NCBI GenBank assembly: GCA_903928965.1
Contig: CAIYSZ010000015.1
Location: 1-41,458, forward strand
From: an uncultured Pseudomonadota bacterium
Lineage (GTDB): Bacteria; Pseudomonadota; Gammaproteobacteria; Methylococcales; Methylomonadaceae
Length of the DNA stretch: 41,458 nucleotides
Direction of reading: 5' to 3'
Part shown: piece by piece, positions 15,982 to 25,406 of the stretch
How the letters are laid out: each line of letters begins with the position of its first letter
Numbering within the stretch: position 1 is the first letter of the stretch
Notes under the pieces: model-generated
The model's input: only the letters and a program-made list of their open reading frames with translations
Database searches by the model: none
Told to the model about the DNA's origin: nothing
Program-made: the position numbers and the translations under genes

Positions 15982-18615
15982 ATGCGTAACCGGAAACCGT
16001 TGCCCGCCGTATTAGGCGCTATCGCCGCATTAGGCGTCGCCTATGTGGCCATTAACTTTATTTTTATCGACTTCTTCGTCGATTTATGGTGGTTCCGCTC
16101 GCTGGACCTCGAAGCTTATTTTTGGCTTAAATTTTTATACCGCTTCATATTTTCCGGAGTGGTGACCCTATTTTTCTTTATCGTATTCTGGTTTCATTTT
16201 TGGGTGGCTTCACGCTATCTGGGATTCACTCCGCCGGACGAGCTTCTGCTTGACGATGCACAGCGCCAACGCTTCCAACGCATCGCCAATCTGTTCATAA
16301 CCGGCTCAAGCTCCATCTACCTACCAATATCCCTATTCCTGGCCATTATCATCGCCATCCCGTTTTACCAAAACTGGGAACAAGCGCTATTGTTCTTTTT
16401 TGGCGGCGAGGCCGGAGTCAAGGAGCCGCTGTACGGCAATGACGCCGGCTTTTACATGTTCCAATACCCGATTTACCAACTGATTCAACAAGAATTGCTG
16501 ATCAGCGCCATCGTAGTGCTGGCGGCGACTGGGCTGCTCTACTGGCTGGAACACAAAATACTGCCCGGCCAAACTCAAGAGCTGCCGCTGGGGGCCAAAG
16601 TCCACTTGAGCATTCTGTTCGTTTTTGTCATGCTGTTCGTCGTTTGGGGCTTGATGCTGCGGCGTTTCGGCCTGTTATACGACGACGGAAACCTGCCGGT
16701 ATTTTATGGCCCCGGCTTCAAGGAATTGCGCTACAGCCTGCCCATGATCTGGCTAGCCATCGTCATGGCGGTCGGATTCGCCGCTGCCGTGATTTTCTAT
16801 GTATTTTCCCATCGCCACCGGAATATACATCCGGTCTTGATCTCCCTGGGCGGCTTCCTCGCCGCCTTGTGGCTTGAACATTTGCCGCTGATTCCCAACG
16901 CTTTGGAAAATTTCATCGTCAAACCCAATTACACCCGCATCGAAGCCGATGCGATGGAAAACAACATCCAGGCCACGTTGAGCGCCTATGGCCTGGCCGA
17001 TGTAAAAACCATGGATTTCCATGTCGAACTCGACCCCACCAAAGACATAGAAGCTTGGTCCACCCAACGCCACTTTGAAAACATACCGGTGTGGGACCGT
17101 GATATCGTCAGCGATAGCTATAAACAATTGCAAGGCATCAGACCCTATTACGATTTTCCGACCGTGGACGAGGACCGCTACTTCATAAACAACCACCTGC
17201 AACAAGTCAACTTGGCCGCCCGCGAAATCAACATAGACAAACTGCCGAAGGAAGCGCAAAACTGGGAAAACAGCCACTTGCGCTACACGCATGGTTACGG
17301 CGCGGTCATATCGCCCGCGGCGCAGGACGCCGGCATTCCCATCGTCTGGTATTTGCGCGACCTGAATATGAATTCCGACGTCGGATTCTCGGTAAAATAC
17401 CCGGATATATATTACGGCAAAAACAAATACTCTTACGCCTTGTCACCTAACAGACTGATAAGCGAAGAAATTTCCGGCAGCGCCGCCGACGGCCTCAATT
17501 ATCTCGGCGACGGCGGCATCCCGATTAAATCCTACTTCCGCAAATTATTATTGGCGACCTATCTCAAGGATAAAAATATTTTCCTATCGCCTAACATCAC
17601 CCAGGACAGCCGCCTGCTCATCCGCCGCAACATTCAAGAACGCATTGAAACCATCGCCCCTTTCCTGAGTCTCGACCAAGACCCTTATCTGGTGGCCGGC
17701 AAAGAGCGTTTCTACTGGATGCAAGACGCCTACACATTGTCCAATTTCTATCCGCTATCCAAACCCACCGAGCCCGGCGAGACCGAACACCTGCGCCAAT
17801 TTAACTACATACGCAACTCAATCAAGGTCGTGGTCGACGCCTACGACGGGCGGGTTGATTTCTACATCACCGACCCGAACGACCCCATCGCCGCGGCCTA
17901 CCAGCGCGCCTATCCCGGCCTATTCAAACCAGTCTCCGAAATGCCGCGCGAACTCAAGCAACACTTGCGTTATCCGCGCGACTTGTTTTATATTCAAATG
18001 AATATCTACGCCAAATACCACCAAAACACCGCGCCTTTGTTTTATGAACAGGCGGAAACCTGGGAATTCGCCAAAGTCAACGGCAAAACCGTCCTGCCCT
18101 ACTTCATCACCCAAGACTTCAATCACTGCAACGATAAAGAAGAATTCGTGATGATTAACCCAATGACCCCGATACACCGTGAAAACCTAAGCGTAGTGGC
18201 CGTGGCCAGCGCCTTTGACGTTGACGGCTGCGACGACGGCAATTACAAACCCGGCATCACGGTGTTTAAATTTCCCAAAGCAGTGCAAGTCAACGGCCCA
18301 TCCCAAGTCAACGCCTTGATCGACCAAAAACCCGAAATCGCCGCCCAATTCACGCTTTGGAACCAACAAGGCTCGGAAATCCGCAAAGGTCGCATGATCA
18401 TCCTGCCCATGGACAACTCCATTTTGTACGTGCAACCCATTTACACGCTAGCCACTCATACCAAAATGCCGGAGCTCGCACGCGTCATCGTCTCCATCGG
18501 CAACGAAGTGGTCATGGAAAAAACCTTGCGGGAAGCCTTTGGGAAACTAAAAACCATCTTCATCCGCAACGCCCAGGCCCCCAGCTCCGGCATCAGCGGC
18601 AGCCAAACGCCGTGA
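15982..18615 (+). CDS. UPF0182 family membrane protein
   Basis: An 877-residue inner-membrane protein of the UPF0182 (COG1615) family, whose function is unknown. The first 300 residues contain about seven hydrophobic helices, starting with LGVAYVAINFIFIDFFVDLWWF; the rest is a large soluble domain, probably periplasmic. Family-like stretches include FVDLWWFRSL and SHLRYTHGYGAVISPA. The ATG at 15982 follows GCGAGGAACC. A -10-like TAGAAT lies at 15916-15921. Its stop overlaps the next gene by 4 nt (GTGA), so the two are coupled. Confidence 0.85.
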   Translation: MRNRKPLPAVLGAIAALGVAYVAINFIFIDFFVDLWWFRSLDLEAYFWLKFLYRFIFSGVVTLFFFIVFWFHFWVASRYLGFTPPDELLLDDAQRQRFQRIANLFITGSSSIYLPISLFLAIIIAIPFYQNWEQALLFFFGGEAGVKEPLYGNDAGFYMFQYPIYQLIQQELLISAIVVLAATGLLYWLEHKILPGQTQELPLGAKVHLSILFVFVMLFVVWGLMLRRFGLLYDDGNLPVFYGPGFKELRYSLPMIWLAIVMAVGFAAAVIFYVFSHRHRNIHPVLISLGGFLAALWLEHLPLIPNALENFIVKPNYTRIEADAMENNIQATLSAYGLADVKTMDFHVELDPTKDIEAWSTQRHFENIPVWDRDIVSDSYKQLQGIRPYYDFPTVDEDRYFINNHLQQVNLAAREINIDKLPKEAQNWENSHLRYTHGYGAVISPAAQDAGIPIVWYLRDLNMNSDVGFSVKYPDIYYGKNKYSYALSPNRLISEEISGSAADGLNYLGDGGIPIKSYFRKLLLATYLKDKNIFLSPNITQDSRLLIRRNIQERIETIAPFLSLDQDPYLVAGKERFYWMQDAYTLSNFYPLSKPTEPGETEHLRQFNYIRNSIKVVVDAYDGRVDFYITDPNDPIAAAYQRAYPGLFKPVSEMPRELKQHLRYPRDLFYIQMNIYAKYHQNTAPLFYEQAETWEFAKVNGKTVLPYFITQDFNHCNDKEEFVMINPMTPIHRENLSVVAVASAFDVDGCDDGNYKPGITVFKFPKAVQVNGPSQVNALIDQKPEIAAQFTLWNQQGSEIRKGRMIILPMDNSILYVQPIYTLATHTKMPELARVIVSIGNEVVMEKTLREAFGKLKTIFIRNAQAPSSGISGSQTP

Positions 18616-19424
18616 GCGGTGTTTTCTGTTTCGTGGCTTTACCCGCGGAAGCCAAGCCGCTGATCCGGCGCTGGGGATTGCAAAAAATCAGCGGCGGGAC
18701 GCCGTTTCCGCTTTACCGCGGCCCGCGGCATAGTTTGGCGATATCCGGCGTCGGCCAGATAAACGCGGCGGCTGCACTCGGTTACGCCATGGCCGCCGGT
18801 ATAGCCTCCTCCGACGCCGTTTTCTTGAATATCGGCATCGCCGGCAGCCGAGACCGGCCATTGGGCTCTCTGCTGGCCGCCGATAAAATCGTCAACGCCG
18901 TCAGCGGAAAAACCTTTTATCCGCAATTTCCATTCAAATCCGAACTGACGAGCTGCGAATTAATCAGCGCCGCCGCCCCGGTAACCGATTACCCCGACCC
19001 TCATGCGATGTACGATATGGAAGCCGCCGCTTTTTACGAAACGGCGGTAAAATTCAACACCTGCGAATTAATTCATTGTCTAAAAATTATTTCCGATAAC
19101 AGGTTAGCTCCGCCCGAGTTAATTACCGAAAACTTGGCCATGGCAGCGATAGAAGGCCAACTGCCGGCCATCGAACAATTTTTGGCCCGCCTGACCGCAC
19201 TCAGCCGGAACGCGCCGGATACCGATGACCCCGACTATTCGCGGTTACTGGCGACCTACCCGCTCAGCGCAAGCAATACGGTGAAGTTAAAAAAACTGCT
19301 GCAAACATTACGCCTGCTGCAACCCGACGTAAAGCTGGACGAAGAGCGAACATCCTGGCGGAATGGCAAGGATTTGATCGCTTGGTTGGAGCGCGCCATC
19401 GCGCAACACCCATTCCGGTATTAA
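18612..19424 (+). CDS. Nucleosidase/phosphorylase-like protein with C-terminal extension
   Basis: Start is the GTG at 18612, which overlaps the UPF0182 stop (GTGA) and gives 270 residues. The N-terminal 200 residues resemble the PNP/MTA-SAH nucleosidase family: FVALPAEAKPLI at the start, GVGQINAAAALG, LNIGIAGS and YDMEAAAFYE (E137), then IISDN with candidate catalytic D162. The central part is shorter than in typical nucleosidases. About 70 C-terminal residues (after LTALSRN) do not look like the family. The substrate is unknown; futalosine, methylthioadenosine or adenosylhopane (HpnG-type) are all possible in principle, and no partner gene here decides. Confidence 0.7.
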   Translation: MSGVFCFVALPAEAKPLIRRWGLQKISGGTPFPLYRGPRHSLAISGVGQINAAAALGYAMAAGIASSDAVFLNIGIAGSRDRPLGSLLAADKIVNAVSGKTFYPQFPFKSELTSCELISAAAPVTDYPDPHAMYDMEAAAFYETAVKFNTCELIHCLKIISDNRLAPPELITENLAMAAIEGQLPAIEQFLARLTALSRNAPDTDDPDYSRLLATYPLSASNTVKLKKLLQTLRLLQPDVKLDEERTSWRNGKDLIAWLERAIAQHPFRY

Positions 19425-19455
19425 CAACAAAACTTATTCGCCTTAATCGCGAGTA

Positions 19456-19477
19456 TGCGCGCCCTTGCGGGCGCGCA
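19456..19477. terminator. GC-rich hairpin between convergent genes
   Basis: A perfect 9-bp stem TGCGCGCCC/GGGCGCGCA with loop TTGC lies 31 bp after the nucleosidase stop and 37 bp after the stop of the convergent small periplasmic gene. It has no U-run; it may act for both transcripts. Confidence 0.55.
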
Positions 19478-19514
19478 AATCAACTCCGGGGTGTAGTCCG
19501 CCCCGTAAAAACAG

Positions 19515-19895
19515 TTAGATCAGTTTTTTCAAACTTTCGACAACTGCTCTAGCTTTGGCCAAATGCTCTTTGGACTCTTGCAAGTTGGCGGCTTTGGCCG
19601 AAGTAATGGCCGCTTTAAAGTGAATCAGGGCTTTAGAATTTTCTCTGGCCACTTTATCGTTAGCGTTGATTTCCTTAGCGTAGTCGGCGGCCGATTTAAT
19701 TAAAACGGCTACTTCCGCTCCGTCGACGCCGTTATTGATAGCGGTTTCCGCGGTGGTGATGCGATCTAGCACACCTTTGATGGCGTCAATGGGTTTAAAC
19801 GTCGTTCTGCCGTCTTCCGCCAAGGCGGCGGTAGAAAAAGAACCCATGGCCACGGTCAAGGAAAATGCAATCGCAGCGCTTTTTAAAATTTTCAT
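19515..19895 (-). CDS. Small periplasmic helical protein of unknown function
   Basis: I do not recognise this 126-residue protein. It has a clear Sec signal peptide (MKILKSAAIAFSLTVAMGSF, cleavage probably after ALA about residue 26). The mature part of about 100 residues is rich in Ala, Lys and Glu with no Cys, Trp or prolines after the first few residues, so it should form a small helical bundle (cytochrome b562-like in appearance, but without a clear heme ligand set). The ATG at 19895 follows GTGAGG. It is a single-gene unit. Confidence 0.7.
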   Translation of the reverse strand: MKILKSAAIAFSLTVAMGSFSTAALAEDGRTTFKPIDAIKGVLDRITTAETAINNGVDGAEVAVLIKSAADYAKEINANDKVARENSKALIHFKAAITSAKAANLQESKEHLAKARAVVESLKKLI

Positions 19896-19992
19896 GTTTG
19901 AACCTCACAGTTTATTTATTATTAATAACATACAACCGTAAGCAGTGTAATTTTTTTTTAACAGCCGTATGTTAGAATAATAATAACATAAT

Positions 19993-20011
19993 TAGCGGAA
20001 TAATTCCGCTA
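19993..20011 (-). terminator. Short hairpin after the SDR gene
   Basis: An 8-bp stem (TAGCGGAA/TTCCGCTA) with a 3-nt loop lies 25 bp downstream of the SDR stop codon on the minus strand. The following sequence is AT-rich but has no uninterrupted U-run. It is a weak terminator candidate. Confidence 0.4.
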
Positions 20012-20035
20012 TTATGACAGAGGTTAGTCCGCCGC

Positions 20036-20875
20036 CTATTCCACGCTAGCCAAGATTTTATCCAGCCATGCCGCCGGCAACAAACGCTTCAACACGCCGA
20101 ATAAATAAGTAGGGAACGTCACCGGATAGCGAATGCGCGGATGCCGGGACTCAATGGCATGCGCCACCTTTTTAGCCACCGCTTCGGCCGGCAAGGTAAA
20201 CGGCGCCGCCGGCCCTGGTTTTTGCAAACGCGCCTCCATGGCCCGATAAGTCTCGCGGTGCACGCTACGCTCCGGATCGATGTTTTGCAGATACATCCGC
20301 ATGGCGTTTTCCCTAAAGCGGCTGACAATAGGCCCCGGCTCGACCAAGGAAACATGCACCCCCGACCCCCGCAATTCCAAACGCAAAGTATCCACCAAGC
20401 CTTCCAGTGCAAACTTGCTAGCGTTATACGCGCCGCGATACTTCATGGCCACGAATCCCAAAATCGAACTGTTATACACAATTCGGCCATGCCCTTGCCG
20501 CCGCATGGCCGGCAGCAGCAAATTAGTGAGTTCATGCCAACCGAACACATTGGTTTCAAATTGCCGGCGCAAGGCGTCCCGGCTTAAATCCTCCACCGCG
20601 CCAGGCTGACCATAAGCGCCATTATGAAACACGGCGTCAAGTTTTCCGCCGGTCAACTCATGCAAGGCATCCACCGCCGCGCGAATACTGGCGGAATCGG
20701 CCAAGTCCAAGCATAAACACTCAAACCCTTCCGCGCGTAAGCGCGAGACATCCTCCGGCTTACGCGCGGAACAAATCACCCGGTGCCCGCGCCGGCTCAA
20801 TTCCTTGGCCGTTACATAACCAATGCCGGACGAACACCCGGTAATCAAAACGATCTGATTGACTAATTCAGCCAT
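20036..20875 (-). CDS. Short-chain dehydrogenase/reductase
   Basis: A classical SDR of 279 residues starting at the ATG at 20875 (MAELVNQ). The NAD(P)-binding motif is TGCSSGIG (12-19). The catalytic set is Ser in YNSSILGF and Tyr/Lys in YNASK. Arg residues shortly after the first strand (CSARKPED) suggest NADPH preference. The C-terminus ends with a hydrophobic stretch (YLFGVLKRLLPAAWL), often seen in SDRs that work on lipid substrates. The substrate is unknown. It stands alone and is divergent from the GT-C gene across 410 bp. Confidence 0.85.
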   Translation of the reverse strand: MAELVNQIVLITGCSSGIGYVTAKELSRRGHRVICSARKPEDVSRLRAEGFECLCLDLADSASIRAAVDALHELTGGKLDAVFHNGAYGQPGAVEDLSRDALRRQFETNVFGWHELTNLLLPAMRRQGHGRIVYNSSILGFVAMKYRGAYNASKFALEGLVDTLRLELRGSGVHVSLVEPGPIVSRFRENAMRMYLQNIDPERSVHRETYRAMEARLQKPGPAAPFTLPAEAVAKKVAHAIESRHPRIRYPVTFPTYLFGVLKRLLPAAWLDKILASVE

Positions 20876-21285
20876 TCCCAACCCACCTCAAATCAAACAC
20901 ACGAGTCAATATTAAAAATTGAGTCGCCACGCGTCATGCTCAAGCATGCGGCCGCGAATTTTTTACAGCGACTTCACTATTCCGGCAACCCCTAGCCCAC
21001 CGACTATCCAGCGCCAAAGCAAAAGGCCTTTGCATCCCGATGTTTTAGGATACATGAATGCCTATTTTAAACTAGTCATTGTATAATAAGCGAATACGGA
21101 CTCCGAACATTATTAAGAATTTGGCTGCCGGCCCCAAGCCGGAACAAACCTTGACAGCGAAGCCAACCGCTCAAGTCCTTGGCGGCCGGCTATAAACCCA
21201 TTGTCCAGCGTTATTGCCCATGCCAATGCCCCGGATTTAGCGGGTAGCTTAAATTCTAAATATTCATCCATTCTGCATTGGATTT
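20876..21285. other. Intergenic region between the SDR and GT-C genes
   Basis: No gene is seen in these 410 bp. A -10-like TATAAT lies at 21082-21087 in the GT-C direction, without a good -35 box. A copy of the dispersed repeat family A covers about 21127-21240. Confidence 0.5.
21127..21240 (+). repeat. Dispersed intergenic repeat A, copy 1
   Basis: The left part is a small dyad GCCGGCCCCAAGCCGG followed by AACAAACCTTGA; the right part has AAGTCCTTGGCGGCCGGC. The same blocks recur, diverged, at 23821-24000 and (right part only) at 30876-30945. All copies are intergenic and none is coding. Confidence 0.5.
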
Positions 21286-22956
21286 ATGCGCATCTTAAAT
21301 TTCAGCCCCATCAAACAAAGCCTGCTCATTTTGACGGTAACCGGGCTTTACACCCTATTTATCGGTCGCCATGGCTGGGCGAATAATGACGACGGCTTTA
21401 TACTCGGCATGAGTTGGAGAATTTTTAACGGTTCCACGCCTTACAAAGACTTCATTTATGTCAGACCGCCGCTATCCATTTATCTACATAGCCTGTGGTT
21501 TTATTTATTTCCCGACAATCTGCTGTACATCGCCGCCCGCGCCCTGACCGCCTTACAAATCTGTATATACTCGTTTCTGGCCTGCGCCGTATTAGTCAAC
21601 GCTTACCCCCAAACACAACCCAGCCTATTCACAAAATATCGCGCGGGTTTTGCCATTCTGAGCTTTTTACTGTCCATAAGCGTATATAGCGCACCTTTTC
21701 CGTGGCACACCCTAGACGGCGTGTTCATGGGTATGCTCGGCGTTTATTGCATAAGCCGGGATAAAGGCCTGCCGCATACCCTCCTCGCCGCGCTCGCCGT
21801 ATTTCTAGCCTGTCTAGCCAAGCAATCCTTTTATCCTGCGCCGCTATTTTTCATGGCATATCTTTTTTTAAACCGCCGCCGACAAGACCTGATAGTCTAC
21901 GCCCTGACCAATATCGTATTGTTGGCCTTATTTATGTTCTGGTTAAAGCAAAATGACGCCTTGGTCCAGTTTCTAGAGCAAACCCGCGGCTCCACTACAT
22001 TAAAAACCGCGCTTGTGGCGGGAGCGCACAGCTACCTATACTATCCAGCCAATATCCTGGCGGGGTCCATTCTGTGCATATTGTTTAGCCGAGAAATATG
22101 CAAATCCTTCCATAAATCCTACCCGCCCATTCTTGATCTTTTTTGGATACTACTCGTCTCCATCGTCCTAGCGCTGTATTTTTTCTTGAAACAGGGTAAA
22201 TTAAATTGCTCCGGCTTTGAACATACGCTATTTTTACTTACGTTACTGACGATCATAAGAGACTGCCGCACGCCCGAATTAAGACAACCGGCGCTCCTGC
22301 TGGCCTTAATGTTGGCCTTATCCTGGTGCGCCAGCATTAGTTGGACCAATTTAACCCCGATCCAATTCGCCGCGCCATTGCTATTTGGCGGCTTGCGTTA
22401 TTTCCAGCAGCAATATCCTGACGCCGTGGACCAGCCCAAGCTAACAAGCTGGCAAGAATACGGACTCCTATGCGGCTTGACCATCATCAGCCTAATTAAC
22501 TTAGCCGCCCCAACCCGCGATGGCAAAAGAAGCGAGTTGAGCTGCGACCTTGGCGGCGTGGAAACCAAACTATCCTACATCAAAACCTCGACGCGCAATT
22601 GCGAAAAACTAGCCGAAGCGCACCGCCTTGCAACTCAATACAAAAACGAAAAAGTCGTATTCCTGCCCACCTTTACCCTGGCCGGCTATCTCTACGGCAC
22701 GGCAAACCCATTACCAATAGATTGGCCCATCGAAGGCGAAATGGGCAAATCGATCGCGAGAGTGGAAAATGCGCTCGACCAACAAGTAGCCTATGCGCTG
22801 CTGGACCAGGATGAAACCCAGGAACTCGCCACCCAAGACCACTACGTAAGCTATTTCCTGTCCTCACCCTTTCCATTCAAAGTGCATCAGGAATGGCGGC
22901 CCGTATTCAAGGGGCAATTTTTCGTCGTTTACCAAAACCCGAATGTCATTCCCTAG
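21286..22956 (+). CDS. Polytopic GT-C-like (GT39/PMT-type) glycosyltransferase
   Basis: A 556-residue membrane protein with about ten hydrophobic helices in the first 390 residues and a soluble C-terminal domain. After the first helix the loop NNDDGFILGMSWRIFNGSTPYKDFIYVRPP has the acidic pair and the Pro-rich end typical of GT-C enzymes (ArnT/PMT type), which use polyprenyl-phosphate sugars on the periplasmic side. This is relevant because the window also encodes a possible polyprenyl-phospho-pentose pathway (32234-36678). The acceptor is unknown. No strong Shine-Dalgarno sequence is seen. Its stop overlaps convergent nadC by 4 nt. Confidence 0.65.
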   Translation: MRILNFSPIKQSLLILTVTGLYTLFIGRHGWANNDDGFILGMSWRIFNGSTPYKDFIYVRPPLSIYLHSLWFYLFPDNLLYIAARALTALQICIYSFLACAVLVNAYPQTQPSLFTKYRAGFAILSFLLSISVYSAPFPWHTLDGVFMGMLGVYCISRDKGLPHTLLAALAVFLACLAKQSFYPAPLFFMAYLFLNRRRQDLIVYALTNIVLLALFMFWLKQNDALVQFLEQTRGSTTLKTALVAGAHSYLYYPANILAGSILCILFSREICKSFHKSYPPILDLFWILLVSIVLALYFFLKQGKLNCSGFEHTLFLLTLLTIIRDCRTPELRQPALLLALMLALSWCASISWTNLTPIQFAAPLLFGGLRYFQQQYPDAVDQPKLTSWQEYGLLCGLTIISLINLAAPTRDGKRSELSCDLGGVETKLSYIKTSTRNCEKLAEAHRLATQYKNEKVVFLPTFTLAGYLYGTANPLPIDWPIEGEMGKSIARVENALDQQVAYALLDQDETQELATQDHYVSYFLSSPFPFKVHQEWRPVFKGQFFVVYQNPNVIP

Positions 22957-23783
22957 GCCGTTAACTCAATGCGCATGGACAAGTCTATAGCTCTCACATT
23001 CTTGGTCAACGCGCCGATGGAAATATAATCCACCCCGGTTGCCGCGTATTCGCGAATATTTTCCAGGGTAATACTGCCTGAAGCCTCTAACTCCACCCGC
23101 CCCGCGGCCATTTGCACCGCTTGCCGCAGGGCCTCGACCCCAAAATCGTCCAACATAATGCGATCCGGCCCAGCCGCCAAGGCTTCCCCCAGCTCGCGCA
23201 TATTCTCCACCTCGACCTCGACCATGACGCCGCGGAGCGCGCGCGCCGCCGCCACCGCGGCGGCGATGGAACCTAAGGCCGCGATATGATTCTCCTTGAT
23301 CAACACCGCGTCAAACAAACCCAAACGATGATTGTGACAACCGCCACAGCGAACCGCGTACTTTTGCGCCAAACGCAAACCCGGCAAAGTCTTGCGCGTA
23401 TCCAACACCTTACAACTCAAGCCTGCCACTGCGTTCGCATAAGCGCGCGACAAAGTCGCGGTGGCCGACAAGGTTTGCAGCAAATTCAAGGCAGTGCGCT
23501 CGCCGCTCAGCAAAGCGCGCGCCGGGCCGCGCAACTCGCACAACACCGTATCCGCCGCCACCGCGTCGCCGTCGTCGAAAAACCAGTTTATTTCCACCAA
23601 AGAACTTAAATGCAAAAACACGGCGTCGAACCAATCCCGGCCGCACAAAACCGCCGGCTCCCGGCAGCGCACCGTCGCCGCCGCCAACCGTTCAAACGGA
23701 ATCAACCCCGCCGTCAAATCGCCCGAGCCTAAGTCTTCCGCCAAAAATAAATCAATTTCCGCCGCGCTAGGTCGTATCTTCAT
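22953..23783 (-). CDS. nadC: Quinolinate phosphoribosyltransferase (decarboxylating)
   Basis: NadC makes nicotinate mononucleotide from quinolinate and PRPP in de novo NAD synthesis. The 276-residue length is typical. Motifs: EDLGSGDLTAGLIP at the N-terminus, GERTALNLLQTLSATAT, VLDTRKTLPGLRLAQKYAVRCGGCHNHRLGLFDAVLIKENHI in pieces, VEVEVENMRE and the C-terminal LEASGSITLENIREYA then GVDYISIGALT. The ATG at 23783 is chosen over the TTG one codon upstream. It is a stand-alone gene, convergent with the GT-C gene. Confidence 0.95.
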   Translation of the reverse strand: MKIRPSAAEIDLFLAEDLGSGDLTAGLIPFERLAAATVRCREPAVLCGRDWFDAVFLHLSSLVEINWFFDDGDAVAADTVLCELRGPARALLSGERTALNLLQTLSATATLSRAYANAVAGLSCKVLDTRKTLPGLRLAQKYAVRCGGCHNHRLGLFDAVLIKENHIAALGSIAAAVAAARALRGVMVEVEVENMRELGEALAAGPDRIMLDDFGVEALRQAVQMAAGRVELEASGSITLENIREYAATGVDYISIGALTKNVRAIDLSMRIELTA

Positions 23784-23820
23784 CAATCAATGCATTTATA
23801 ATTAAAACTAAAATCAAAAC

Positions 23821-24000
23821 CGCCGGCCCAAACCGGGACAAAACTTGATTGCTAAGCCTAGCACACAAAGCCTGGCGTCCGGAGTCGATCTCCAAGCCTA
23901 GATGGACGTTTTCACGGCACCCCCCGGAATCGCCCCAATACTCAAGGCCTTGGCGGCCGGCTTGAAGCCAACAGCCTTTTACCTAGCAAACACGATTACC
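23821..24000 (+). repeat. Dispersed intergenic repeat A, copy 2
   Basis: The left block (GCCGGCCCAAACCGGGAC, AAAACTTGA) at 23821 and the right block (CTCAAGGCCTTGGCGGCC, then CTTGAAGCCAACAGCC) at 23941 match copy 1 and copy 3. About 60 bp separates them, so this copy looks longer or partly duplicated. It lies between nadC and ampD, directly upstream of the ampD start. Confidence 0.5.
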
Positions 24001-24015
24001 TCGGATTAATATATC

Positions 24016-24570
24016 ATGCAAATCGTCAACCATTGTCTTAGCGCGGCCCAATTTCTGCCGTCTCCCAATTTCGACGCCCGCCCCGACCCCGCCGACATCA
24101 GCCTGCTGGTCATCCATTGCATCAGCCTGCCGCCCGGCGAATTCGGGGGCGACTACATTGACCGTTTGTTTCTAAACCAACTTGACGCCAGCCAACATCC
24201 GAGTTTCAAAGACCTCGCCGGACTAAAAGTTTCGGCCCACCTGCTGATCCGCCGCGAAGGCGAACTTAAACAATACGTGGCTTTCGATAGGCGCGCCTGG
24301 CACGCAGGAGCCTCCTGCTTTCAAGGACGCGGCCGCTGCAACGATTTCTCCATCGGCATTGAATTGGAAGGCGACATCACACAACCCTACACCAACGCAC
24401 AATATCAAGCGCTCGCCGCCGCCAGCCTAGCCCTGATCCGCCAATATCCCGCCATCACCCCGGAACGCATCACAGGACACAGCGATATCGCCCCGCAACG
24501 CAAAACCGACCCCGGCCCCTTATTTGACTGGCCGCGTTATTTACGTTTAATCAGAAACGACTTGAAATAA
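24016..24570 (+). CDS. ampD: 1,6-anhydro-N-acetylmuramyl-L-alanine amidase AmpD
   Basis: AmpD is a cytoplasmic zinc amidase of peptidoglycan recycling that removes the peptide from anhydro-muropeptides. The 184 residues match E. coli AmpD in length. Zinc ligands are H34 (VIHCIS), H155 (GHSD) and D165 (KTDPG), with catalytic E116 (IGIELEG), almost the E. coli numbering. Substrate-loop features AWHAGAS and GRGRCNDFSIGIE are conserved. Its last 34 nt overlap the end of the convergent GT2 gene. Confidence 0.95.
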   Translation: MQIVNHCLSAAQFLPSPNFDARPDPADISLLVIHCISLPPGEFGGDYIDRLFLNQLDASQHPSFKDLAGLKVSAHLLIRREGELKQYVAFDRRAWHAGASCFQGRGRCNDFSIGIELEGDITQPYTNAQYQALAAASLALIRQYPAITPERITGHSDIAPQRKTDPGPLFDWPRYLRLIRNDLK

Positions 24571-25406
24571 GCCCCAAACACGCGCCCCAAATCCAAGACC
24601 AGATAAACCGGAAAATACCAACGCGGACAATTGCGCCAACCGTACCAAAACCGCACGCTCAATTTGGCCGGAGAACGCATGGAGCAAAAATAATCGACAA
24701 AGCTGCGCCAGGACAAGGCGCTCAACACCTTCACCATGCCGGTCTCTTCTACATGCGAATATACTTTGCAATCCAGACAGGCATAAATGCGATAGCCGGC
24801 CCGCGCCGCCAAAAAACTAAAATCATAATCGGCGGCGTAATGCGGCAAATGCAACTCATCGAACAAGCCCAATTCACGAAACGCTCGCACCGGATACAAC
24901 ACCCCGCGCCCGGATGCATGGCTTACCTCCGCCGCCCCTGGATATCCAACATCCGGCGCCTGCGACCAATCCACCGCCTTGGCGCTAGCCAAATACCAAT
25001 TCTGCCGGTAACCCGGTTCAGTCAAGCGCCCGGTTTTAATATCGTAAACGGTGGAAGAAATAATATTGCGTCCCAGCGCCAGATGAGCGGCGGCCAGATT
25101 TTGTAAATAGTCAGGCTGCGCCACGTTATCGTTATTAATTACCAACACCGCATCGGCGGCGGCGGCGCGCGGCAACACAAACGCCAGGCAGCGATTAATG
25201 GCTCCGGTCCACCACAGGGAACTCTCCGCCTTAATCACTACGACTTCCGGAAAATCACGCGCCAAAATTTCGCCCGTGCCGTCGGTGGAACCGTGATCGC
25301 AAATCACCGCCTCGAAATTCCGGTAGGATTGCGCCCGCAAGGAATGCAAAAACTCCACGGTAAAACCGATGCGATTATATACCGGGATACAAATCCATAT
25401 TTTCAT
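24537..25406 (-). CDS. Glycosyltransferase family 2
   Basis: A 289-residue cytoplasmic GT-A enzyme. The N-terminus WICIPVYNRIGFTVEFLHSL and CDHGSTDGT form the nucleotide-sugar site; the metal-binding acidic motif is VLVINNDNVAQPDYL. A later HYAADYDFSFLAARAG (ED-like) supplies the catalytic base. The GT2 type resembles rhamnosyltransferases, but the sugar is uncertain. It overlaps the upstream ligase gene by 32 nt and is the last gene of the polysaccharide run transcribed leftwards from 30813. Confidence 0.85.
   Translation of the reverse strand: MKIWICIPVYNRIGFTVEFLHSLRAQSYRNFEAVICDHGSTDGTGEILARDFPEVVVIKAESSLWWTGAINRCLAFVLPRAAAADAVLVINNDNVAQPDYLQNLAAAHLALGRNIISSTVYDIKTGRLTEPGYRQNWYLASAKAVDWSQAPDVGYPGAAEVSHASGRGVLYPVRAFRELGLFDELHLPHYAADYDFSFLAARAGYRIYACLDCKVYSHVEETGMVKVLSALSWRSFVDYFCSMRSPAKLSVRFWYGWRNCPRWYFPVYLVLDLGRVFGAYFKSFLIKRK

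Noticed and set aside
18612..19424. HpnG hopanoid nucleosidase
   Set aside because: Only the general nucleosidase pattern is seen and no hopanoid gene is in the window.
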